Positions 35,525 through 43,362 of a DNA stretch of 64,000 nt are shown one piece after another (the stretch's first letter is position 1; the number at the start of each line of letters is the position of its first letter). The translations under genes were made by a program, and so were the position numbers. This DNA comes from an uncultured Bacteroides sp. (lineage in GTDB: Bacteria; Bacteroidota; Bacteroidia; Bacteroidales; Bacteroidaceae). The notes under the pieces are model-generated. The model saw nothing but the letters and a program-made list of their open reading frames with translations, was not told the DNA's origin and made no database searches. Where the stretch lies: positions 1 to 64,000 of the forward strand of contig CAAFTU010000048.1 in the NCBI GenBank assembly GCA_900766005.1. The letters run 5' to 3'.

Positions 35525-37324
35525 ATGAAAAAGATAAAAATGGCATTCTTTTCGCTGTTGGCTACCTGCTCGCTTGCATCGTGCGACTTTCTTGAAAAGG
35601 ATCCGTATAAAATAGTACCTGAAAATTATTTCACCAGTGAAACGGATGCCCGCAACTTCCTGACGGGTATCTATGCCAACTTAGGCCAGTCTTCTTTCTA
35701 TGGAGGCGATTATATGGAACTTGTTGGGGGCGATGACTTGGAGTTTTATGGCGGTTCTACCGGCCGTATTGCCAACAAAGGATTGATTTGCAACAACGCA
35801 ACTTCGGGCGACCAGGCGGTCAACAATTTCTGGGCCAACTTGTATAGCGGCATTGAACGTGCCAATATCCTGCTCGAGCGTATCGACAACATACCGGGAA
35901 TGAGTGATCAAACCCGTTTGCAATACAAGTCGGAAGCCCGTTTCCTGCGTGCCTTCTATTATTTCAACCTGGTGCAGTGCTGGGGCGACGTGCCGTTTAA
36001 GACTGCGTCTTCTCTTTCTGCTGAATCGGTGTCGGGCAAAGACATTGCGCGTACAGACAAAAATGTTATCTATCAGTTTATCGTGAAAGAGATGGAAGAG
36101 GCTGCCGACGAACAGACCGGTGGTCTGCTTTCTGCCCGCGAACTGGGTTACAAGCCGGGCCGTATCTCTAAATCGGCTGCATGGGGCATCCTGGCACGTG
36201 TCTATTTGTTTTGGGCGGGTGAACACAACCGGGATGGCAAACCGGCTTCGGATGCTGTGAAAAATTATTATGAACGGGCCAGCTTCTTCGGACAGAAGGT
36301 GATGAAAGAAGGTCATGCGCTGGCAAAGAATTACTGGGATCCGTTTATTGATATGTGTTCTGATAAATACAACACCACTGCCAACGAAAGCATCTGGGAG
36401 GTAGAGTTTGCCGGTGACGGTACGGGCGACGTCCGTGCGGAGGGTCGTATCGGTAATACCATCGGTATCCAATGCTCCGACTTCTCTTCTTTGATGAATG
36501 TGGTAGGCAAATCGGACCCGGGTTATTGCTATGGCTTCATCTGGGCCACTCCGAAACTGTATGACCTGTATGTGGCCAACGGCGACAAGGAACGTTTCAC
36601 GTGGAGCATTTCTCCGTTTGTGTACCGTAAAATCAACAGCCAGCCGAGTTTAGGCATCGTGGGCCGTACGTTCGAAAGCAAAGAACTCTATGAACTGGTG
36701 ATGAGCGAAGGATGGTATGGTGAGAAATCGTATATTTATGACGGACCGAATGCGGGTGAGAAGTTCGACAGTAAGAAAAATCAAATCGGTGACTTGTATA
36801 AGGAGCAGACAGCCGGTGCTGAAAGAAAAGACTTGTGCTGTGGTAAGTTCCGTCGTGAGTATGAACAGACTCCGAAGAAGAACAAGAACATGACGTATAT
36901 CAACTTCCCTATCCTTCGTTACTCGGATGTGCTGCTGATGGTGGCTGAGGCAGAAAATGCGTACCATGGAGAGCCTACAGCTCTTGCTGAGCAATGCTTG
37001 CGCGAAGTACGCGAACGTGCCGGTATCTCCGATTTGACGGGAACATTCACTTCGGGCGAACAGTTCCTGAATGCGATTAAGGATGAACGTGCCATGGAAC
37101 TTTGCTTTGAATATACACGCCGTTTCGACTTGATTCGTTGGGGTGATTTTGTGGAAGATATGCAAGAACAGTCGGTGAAGGCGGCTTCTGGCGGCAAGAA
37201 CTGGGATCAAGGTGCGCAGGTAGCTCCTTTCTTCAACGTGACGGCTACTTATCTGTATTTCCCGATTCCGGATGCTGAAAGAGCAGTAAACAAACTGATT
37301 ACAAGCAATAATCCCGGATGGTAA
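35525..37324 (+). CDS. SusD/RagB family glycan-binding lipoprotein
   Basis: A 599-residue outer-membrane lipoprotein (lipobox near residue 20, SLASCDF) that caps the SusC barrel and delivers glycan. The N-terminal TPR-rich SusD domain has SARFLRAFYYFNLVQCWG near residue 140. The C-terminal RagB part has NFPILRYSDVLLMVAEAEN and AIKDERAMELCFEYTRRFDLIRWG. Length is within the family range. It lies 44 bases before the DUF5017 lipoprotein gene. Confidence 0.96.
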   Translation: MKKIKMAFFSLLATCSLASCDFLEKDPYKIVPENYFTSETDARNFLTGIYANLGQSSFYGGDYMELVGGDDLEFYGGSTGRIANKGLICNNATSGDQAVNNFWANLYSGIERANILLERIDNIPGMSDQTRLQYKSEARFLRAFYYFNLVQCWGDVPFKTASSLSAESVSGKDIARTDKNVIYQFIVKEMEEAADEQTGGLLSARELGYKPGRISKSAAWGILARVYLFWAGEHNRDGKPASDAVKNYYERASFFGQKVMKEGHALAKNYWDPFIDMCSDKYNTTANESIWEVEFAGDGTGDVRAEGRIGNTIGIQCSDFSSLMNVVGKSDPGYCYGFIWATPKLYDLYVANGDKERFTWSISPFVYRKINSQPSLGIVGRTFESKELYELVMSEGWYGEKSYIYDGPNAGEKFDSKKNQIGDLYKEQTAGAERKDLCCGKFRREYEQTPKKNKNMTYINFPILRYSDVLLMVAEAENAYHGEPTALAEQCLREVRERAGISDLTGTFTSGEQFLNAIKDERAMELCFEYTRRFDLIRWGDFVEDMQEQSVKAASGGKNWDQGAQVAPFFNVTATYLYFPIPDAERAVNKLITSNNPGW

Positions 37325-37368
37325 TGGCAGAAACCTTGATTACTAATTTTTAGAAAGAAAAAAGAACG

Positions 37369-38493
37369 ATGAAAGCATATAAATGGTTAATAGTAGGTTT
37401 GGGAGCCCTGTTCTTCACGTCGTGTGAAAGAGATTTGAACTGCGACATGGATGATGTCAATGTCACTGTGGCTACCAATGATCAAGTGAGATATGAAGGT
37501 AATATCCTGACGGTAAAGAAAGGAACTCCCATTGAGTTCCTTCTTCACGGTGAACCGGATTTCGTGTCTTTCTTTAGCGGTGAAATCGGTCATCAGTATA
37601 TTTATCGCAACCGTACGGAGTTGTCTCCGGCGGACATTGAGTCTTGCGAACTGAAATTCTCGGTCTGGGCTCAGTATGGCAAGGCTTCTTCTTGTGTCAA
37701 TCAGTTTGATGTGCTGTATATGGCCGGGTCGGATGCTGAAGCTCAACGTTCGGGAGCCATTTTCCCGGGATTGAGCAAGACCGATTTTGAAGCGGACTCT
37801 GTTCTGGTGGAAAAGAACACTCCTTGGAAGGAACTTGTTTCACGTGAAAAGTTGCCGCAAAAACCGGTATCCGGTGCTTCCGCTGCCAATGATTATTCGT
37901 TCAATCTGAAGTCTTATATCGGTCAGAAGATGACATTGGCGCTGGTGTTGAATCGGGATAAGAGCGAAGCCATCAGTGCAAATAATCCGGATGATCCGAA
38001 AGCTACGATTGTACAGTCCACTTTCCACGTGCAGGATATGCACATTCAGACGAAGTGGAAGAACGGACGGATTACGAAGTCGTATGCAAGTGCCTTTGGC
38101 TTCACTCCGCTGAACATGAAAAACAAGACGGTGTTTAAAGACCAGGATGAGGTTATCATGCCTGCCGACCGCGAATATGGTTCTGTGACATTGGGCGGTG
38201 TGCCGGGTATGTGGAACTTGAACAACATTGCCAACGGAAACTTTACGATTCAGGGTTGTGCAGTGAATGAAGTGTGGAAGTACAGCTGGCTGGTTTCTGA
38301 TTATCTCAACTTGACAGAATGTCCCGAACCGGATACGAGTGTGAAGGTGAAAGACATCACTGTTGATCAGAATTCTTATTCATACACATACAATCAGGTA
38401 GGTACTTACACTGCTACTTTTGTATTGAATAAAGCTAATTATCACGATGCAGCATCTACTACTCGTGAGTTGATTATTAATGTGACAGAATAA
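37369..38493 (+). CDS. DUF5017-type surface glycan-binding lipoprotein
   Basis: A 374-residue lipoprotein (lipobox FTSC, Cys19) following susD, the position usually held by surface glycan-binding proteins. The N-terminal domain has the DUF5017 pattern GEPDFVSFFSGEIGHQYIYRNR near residue 60. The C-terminus ends with a beta-rich PKD/Ig-like stretch (VGTYTATFVLNKANY). Binding of the polymer at the cell surface is inferred from position and family. It is 19 bases upstream of the first DUF4988 gene. Confidence 0.8.
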   Translation: MKAYKWLIVGLGALFFTSCERDLNCDMDDVNVTVATNDQVRYEGNILTVKKGTPIEFLLHGEPDFVSFFSGEIGHQYIYRNRTELSPADIESCELKFSVWAQYGKASSCVNQFDVLYMAGSDAEAQRSGAIFPGLSKTDFEADSVLVEKNTPWKELVSREKLPQKPVSGASAANDYSFNLKSYIGQKMTLALVLNRDKSEAISANNPDDPKATIVQSTFHVQDMHIQTKWKNGRITKSYASAFGFTPLNMKNKTVFKDQDEVIMPADREYGSVTLGGVPGMWNLNNIANGNFTIQGCAVNEVWKYSWLVSDYLNLTECPEPDTSVKVKDITVDQNSYSYTYNQVGTYTATFVLNKANYHDAASTTRELIINVTE

Positions 38494-38512
38494 CTTTAAA
38501 TACGAATCGATT

Positions 38513-40396
38513 ATGAAGTACATGAAATCGTATATACTTTTCGCCTTGATGGGATGGGCTGTTACTTCCTGTACACTCAATGACCTGAAAGACGATGTAG
38601 ATAATCTGAAGGATAGAGTAACTCTGATAGAGCAGCAGGTAAAACTGCTGAATGACAATCTGGCTGTGGCCGGATTTGTGCTCGACCCTCAGAATAAACT
38701 GATTACAGATGTGAAAGAAAAGGATGGTCAGTTCGTGATTGAACTGACCAATGGTGATAAACTGAGTCTGACAATCGGTAAACCGGGAACAGTCAATGAG
38801 CCGGTCATCACCATTGAAGACGGTTATTGGGTCATTAACGGCATCAAAACCAATGTGAAAGCAGCCGGTGAAAACGGTAAGAACGGAGAAGGGTTCCCCG
38901 AGTTTCGTGTAGAAGCCGGAAAATGGCAAGTGCGTTTTGGCGAAGGTGCCTGGACGGATGTGCAAGGTGGCACTATAGAGGGCATTACGGGCTCTTTGGG
39001 CGATCAGATTTTTGAATCGGCGAAGGTAGAAGGTAAGAACTTCGTAGTGACATTGAAAGATGGCAACAAGGTCATCACTCTTCCCATCGTAGAAAAACTG
39101 GTTTGTGCTATTGATGAAACTAACCTTTCACTTGAAAAAGGTTTCTTAGTAGTAGAGAAAGGAACTCGTGTTTTGGTTCCTGTGAAGGTAAATGGTGATA
39201 ATGTTCAAGTTACTTATCCTCAAGGATGGAGAGCTACTATTAGCCAAATGAGTACCCCTGACGAAAAAGGAAATAATTATCAGTTGGCGATTTTTGCACC
39301 TTCTGCTGATTCTAAAACTATAACTCGTGCATATGCTGATAATATGGCCGATGTTTGTGTGTTGGTGCAAAAGGGAAACTTCTGGGCTGTGGATAAAATT
39401 AAGGTGAAAACTCCGAAAGACTATAGTAATAATTTAGTGAAATATGAAGATGGTTTAGCCGTTACTGTAGGTGGGTTGGAAATTACCAAAAATACCTATG
39501 GTAAGGCTACAGAAATTAACTCAGATCAAGAAATAACAGAAGGCGGTGTATATTTTGTATCTGTTGATAATGTGAAATTGACATATAATTTGGGTGCAAC
39601 TGGAGTTGAAAACTTAATACTGTTACCAGCAACAAAGGATGTAGAAACAATTCATTTGGCTGTAAACAAGCAAATCTATGTGAAAGGTACATTGGCATTG
39701 CAGAATGTAGAGTTTAACAGCTCTGTTGATCACTATCCTTTGCGTTTAATGCAATCAGAGTTGGTTCTGAATGTTGCTATTGACAATTGTGATATTACAG
39801 GATTGAAAGCATCTAAAGGTTTAGCAATGAAGGGTGATGCAGCATTGGTTAATTTCTTTGCTATAAGTAATTCTAATATAAAACTTTCAGATTCAGGCAG
39901 TGGCTTATATTTATTAACTCAAGTTCCTTGTAACAAGCTTATTGTGAATAATAATGTTATTTATACTGATGATAAAACAACGGTCAAGGAATTTAAAGTT
40001 TATAATGGAAATGCTAACAATGTAGAGTGTTTGGATTTGATTTCTAATACATTTATAGATATAGAGTCTTCAGGAGCAAGTGTTTATGGATTGGTACGGG
40101 CTGCAAAAGTAAATCAGGCATCGGTAGAGAATAATGTTTATTGGTTGACTGCTGCAGAAAAAGCTGCCTATTTCTTTACAGGTGAACAAGCAGTTGTAGC
40201 TACTTTGAAGAATAGTGGCAATGTGGGTTATTCTGTTTCTGGAAAACCACTTCGTATGTTCCAAAAGACTGCACTTGAGGTAGATGTAGATTTAGTTGAA
40301 GATTTGTTTGATATTAAGGATTCAAAATCATTCAATAAGGAAACTGGAGTATTTGTGCCCAAGGCAGGATATACTCAATTTGGTGCTCAACGTTAA
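38513..40396 (+). CDS. DUF4988-stalk surface lipoprotein with beta-helix-like C-terminus
   Basis: A 627-residue lipoprotein (lipobox TSC, Cys20) with a coiled coil at about residues 22 to 48 (LKDDVDNLKDRVTLIEQQV). Two stalk repeats follow: EPVITIEDGYWVINGIKT and FRVEAGKWQVRFGEGAW. The C-terminal part (about 310 to 600) is rich in short beta-strands with DNCDITG- and NNNVIYTDD-like turns, suggesting a right-handed beta-helix (DUF4957/DUF5123 type). The second half is visibly more AT-rich than the first. It is paralogous to the gene at 41309-43240. Role: probably glycan binding at the surface. Confidence 0.78.
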   Translation: MKYMKSYILFALMGWAVTSCTLNDLKDDVDNLKDRVTLIEQQVKLLNDNLAVAGFVLDPQNKLITDVKEKDGQFVIELTNGDKLSLTIGKPGTVNEPVITIEDGYWVINGIKTNVKAAGENGKNGEGFPEFRVEAGKWQVRFGEGAWTDVQGGTIEGITGSLGDQIFESAKVEGKNFVVTLKDGNKVITLPIVEKLVCAIDETNLSLEKGFLVVEKGTRVLVPVKVNGDNVQVTYPQGWRATISQMSTPDEKGNNYQLAIFAPSADSKTITRAYADNMADVCVLVQKGNFWAVDKIKVKTPKDYSNNLVKYEDGLAVTVGGLEITKNTYGKATEINSDQEITEGGVYFVSVDNVKLTYNLGATGVENLILLPATKDVETIHLAVNKQIYVKGTLALQNVEFNSSVDHYPLRLMQSELVLNVAIDNCDITGLKASKGLAMKGDAALVNFFAISNSNIKLSDSGSGLYLLTQVPCNKLIVNNNVIYTDDKTTVKEFKVYNGNANNVECLDLISNTFIDIESSGASVYGLVRAAKVNQASVENNVYWLTAAEKAAYFFTGEQAVVATLKNSGNVGYSVSGKPLRMFQKTALEVDVDLVEDLFDIKDSKSFNKETGVFVPKAGYTQFGAQR

Positions 40397-40407
40397 AACT
40401 AAGAATT

Positions 40408-41274
40408 ATGAAAAAGATATTAATACTAATAATGGGGTTATTGCCTTTCTTTACGTTTACAGCTTGTGAAGATAAGGATGATATACAGAAGGATGTAGAT
40501 GAACTGAATGCCCGTTTGGATGCTGTGGAAACGGAATTGGAAGTGTTGAATAGCAGTATTCAGCATTTTCAGGAGGCATTAAACGGAAAAATTCTGATTA
40601 CCGGATATAAGAAAAATGAGAAAGGAGACTACACGCTTTCTTTGAGTAATGGCGAGGAATTGGTTGTTTTTGGTGGACAGCCTCAAGGTGAAATACCTAC
40701 ATTGGGTATCAACAAAGATGGTAATTGGACTTATACGTTGGATGGTGTGACCAAAGTAGTTGTAGATGAAAAAGGAAATCCTTGTCCGGCTAAGCCTCAA
40801 GATGGTAAAGATGGTAAGACTCCTACCATTTCTATTGATAAGGATGGTTATTGGTGCTATGCTGTAGGTAATGGTGCTCCGAAACGTATTGAAGGTAAGT
40901 ATAACATTGCACAAATTGGTAAAATACCAGCTAGTATCTTTGCTGATGTTAGTTTGAAAGATAATAAACTAGTCTTCAAGATGGGTGAAGAAGCTGTTGA
41001 AATTCCTTTGTTGGGTGGCTTAGATTTAGTTTTTTCACAAACTTCTGTGATTGTTTCAACAGGTAAATCGATAAAGCTAACTGCGACTCAAGTTAATGTA
41101 AATAAGGTTGTAATTGACTCTACTCCGTTGCAAGTGTCTTTAAACAATGATAAAGCAGATAATTTGATAGTTGGTGCGGTGGGTGTACCTACAGGTAAGT
41201 ATACGGTGTATTTCCAGCTCTTCACGAAAGAGGGCTACCGATTGATTAAGCCGTTGGAGGTAACAGTTGAATAA
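40408..41274 (+). CDS. DUF4988-domain surface lipoprotein (short form)
   Basis: A 288-residue lipoprotein (lipobox FTAC, Cys20) with a coiled coil (about residues 23 to 58), then GDYTLSLSNGEELVV and two stalk repeats, LGINKDGNWTYTLDGVTK and ISIDKDGYWCYAVGNGAP. A terminal beta-domain replaces the long beta-helix of its neighbours. It starts 11 bases after the previous gene. Function is probably surface glycan binding or spacing; this is inferred from position and domain. Confidence 0.75.
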   Translation: MKKILILIMGLLPFFTFTACEDKDDIQKDVDELNARLDAVETELEVLNSSIQHFQEALNGKILITGYKKNEKGDYTLSLSNGEELVVFGGQPQGEIPTLGINKDGNWTYTLDGVTKVVVDEKGNPCPAKPQDGKDGKTPTISIDKDGYWCYAVGNGAPKRIEGKYNIAQIGKIPASIFADVSLKDNKLVFKMGEEAVEIPLLGGLDLVFSQTSVIVSTGKSIKLTATQVNVNKVVIDSTPLQVSLNNDKADNLIVGAVGVPTGKYTVYFQLFTKEGYRLIKPLEVTVE

Positions 41275-41308
41275 CGTGTTGAATTAATTAACAAGTAAAG
41301 AAATAATC

Positions 41309-43240
41309 ATGAGATACTATAAATCATTTATATTATTCGGAATGTTTGCATGGACATTTACCTCCTGCAATACAGATGATTTGGAAAGAAATATCGATGC
41401 GTTGACTGACCGTGTGGTAAATATGGAAGCACAAATTCAACGCTTAAATGACAATATGAACTTGATTCGTGTGATGTTGGATGGTAATCAAACGATCACT
41501 GAATGGAGTGAAAACAATGGAACGTATACGCTGAAGTTGAGCAATGGAGAAACATTGACATTGACTCCGGGTAATGAGGACCAAAAGAACTATCCTTCGA
41601 TTGAAATCGGAAGTAACGGTAACTGGGTTATCGGAGGAGTGGAAACCGATTGGCGTGCTGAAGCGCAGAATGGTAATGATGCAACCATTACTCCGCAGTT
41701 TAAGATTGAAGCTAATGCAGCGGATGGGGGCAAGAAGTATTGGTATGTGAGCTATGATGAAGGCAAGACATGGGAAGTGCTGGAAAACGGATTGGCTGAA
41801 GGAACCAATGAGAATAAGAATCCTATCACTAAGGCTGAGGTAAAAGGTGATGCTTTCGAAGTGACATTTGACGGAAAACTATATCAGATTCCTATAGTGA
41901 AAGGATTGGAGTGTGCTATCAACTTGCCGAAAAACGAAGCATGGGCTGTAGCTGCAGGTCAGCCAGCCTCGTTCAAAGTAAAAGTGAACTTAACAGAAGG
42001 CGATTTGGTACGTGTCAATGCACCTGTAGAATGGAAAGCTTCTGTAGCTGCTTATAAGGCGGGTGATAAAGAAGTAACAGTGAATGTCACAGCTCCTGCT
42101 ACTCCCAGTGAATGTGTTATTAGCGTAGAAGTAACTCATGGAGTCAATGCAGCTATTGATAAAGTGACTGCAAAGGTGACTTCAGATAGTTACTGGGCAG
42201 ATTACCAAGCTGGCTTGGATATTAAGATTGGTGATGTTGTAATCAATAAGTACGACTTCCCAGGTGCTATGTTATTGAAAAATAATGAATCAGTGCCAGC
42301 CAAAGGTGTTTGTTTTATCGCGAAGGATGCTACTGTAAAGATAGAGAAAGTGGAAGGCATTTCAGATTTGATCTTGATTGCTGAAACGAAGGATAATAAT
42401 TTCTCTTCGAAAGTGCGTACAATTGATTTTATCGCTTTGGGACACGAGGCAGATGGAGTTGGTTTCTTGTGTAAAGGCATCTCGATAGCACCGGAATCTA
42501 CAACGAAAGGCTATTGGTTTAATTTGGGTGGTAAGCCTTTAAGTCGTTTGTATTTTGAGGATTGTAAGATAGAACTATTGGCTGATAAGATGTTCTCTTA
42601 TTTTGCAAATGCAACTTCTGGTATCGACCATATTTTAGTTAAGTCTTCTTATATTTCGGTTCCTCAGCCTCCTAAGGCTACTAAAGCAATCAATTTTATC
42701 AATTGCAATCAAGGCTCTTATGAGAATATAACACTTCAAAACAATGTGTTCTATTGTCCTGACGCAGACAAATCGGCTTTGCTTGTTCCTATCATGAAAG
42801 GTCCCAAAGCCGAGTTTGAAGCGGATGCTATGATTCAAGTAGAGCATAATACGTTGATTAATGTATTGTTGAATCAAGGCGGTAACTCCGGTATGATTCG
42901 AGTTCCTTATAGAGAGGGTTGGACGGTTAAGAACAATTTGATTTGGTTCGATAAGGAAGAAACCTCAGCAAGTCCGATTGCAAGTATCTTGCAAGATTTG
43001 GAAGCCGGTTCTTCTTTCAATGAAGCTGATTTTGCCAATAATAAGATTCTTACTGCAGTAAAAGGTTCTAAATTAGAGTGGCATGTGTTTAGAACAGCTC
43101 CGAAAGATGTCAATAATTTCAACAATGATCTGACTGTAGAAACTACTTCTCCATTTGTTGATGGCACTTTGGTTGATACAGAAGGTAAATATGAACTGAA
43201 ACCTGAATATAAAGGGAAAGTAGGTGCAGACATTAAATAA
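41309..43240 (+). CDS. DUF4988-stalk surface lipoprotein with DUF4957/DUF5123-like C-terminus
   Basis: A 643-residue lipoprotein (lipobox TSC, Cys20), paralogous to the gene at 38513-40396. It has a coiled coil (about 22 to 55), the NGTYTLKLSNGETLTL strand pair, stalk repeats IEIGSNGNWVIGGVETDW and KYWYVSYDEGKTWEV, and a beta-helix-like C-terminal half. The end, SPFVDGTLVDTEGKYELKPEYKG, resembles DUF5123. It is probably a surface glycan-binding protein. A 122-base gap with a hairpin separates it from the lyase genes. Confidence 0.78.
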   Translation: MRYYKSFILFGMFAWTFTSCNTDDLERNIDALTDRVVNMEAQIQRLNDNMNLIRVMLDGNQTITEWSENNGTYTLKLSNGETLTLTPGNEDQKNYPSIEIGSNGNWVIGGVETDWRAEAQNGNDATITPQFKIEANAADGGKKYWYVSYDEGKTWEVLENGLAEGTNENKNPITKAEVKGDAFEVTFDGKLYQIPIVKGLECAINLPKNEAWAVAAGQPASFKVKVNLTEGDLVRVNAPVEWKASVAAYKAGDKEVTVNVTAPATPSECVISVEVTHGVNAAIDKVTAKVTSDSYWADYQAGLDIKIGDVVINKYDFPGAMLLKNNESVPAKGVCFIAKDATVKIEKVEGISDLILIAETKDNNFSSKVRTIDFIALGHEADGVGFLCKGISIAPESTTKGYWFNLGGKPLSRLYFEDCKIELLADKMFSYFANATSGIDHILVKSSYISVPQPPKATKAINFINCNQGSYENITLQNNVFYCPDADKSALLVPIMKGPKAEFEADAMIQVEHNTLINVLLNQGGNSGMIRVPYREGWTVKNNLIWFDKEETSASPIASILQDLEAGSSFNEADFANNKILTAVKGSKLEWHVFRTAPKDVNNFNNDLTVETTSPFVDGTLVDTEGKYELKPEYKGKVGADIK

Positions 43241-43270
43241 GATGAAATAGATATCTCTATTTTGAATTAT

Positions 43271-43332
43271 TATATTTGGGTAAGGCGAAGAATCTTGAAG
43301 GCTAACGGATTAGTGTCAGATTCTTCGCCTTA
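43271..43332 (+). promoter_or_regulatory. Promoter-like box and hairpin inside the PUL, upstream of the first DUF4955 lyase
   Basis: TATATTTG at 43271-43278 fits the -7 consensus. Immediately after it, TAAGGCGAAGAATCT (43281-43295) pairs perfectly over 15 bp with AGATTCTTCGCCTTA (43318-43332). No long T tract follows, so it may be an attenuator, a processing site, or a partial terminator that sets the ratio of SusCD to lyase. Confidence 0.5.
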
Positions 43333-43362
43333 TTGATTGTTTAATATTTAAATGAAAAAAAC

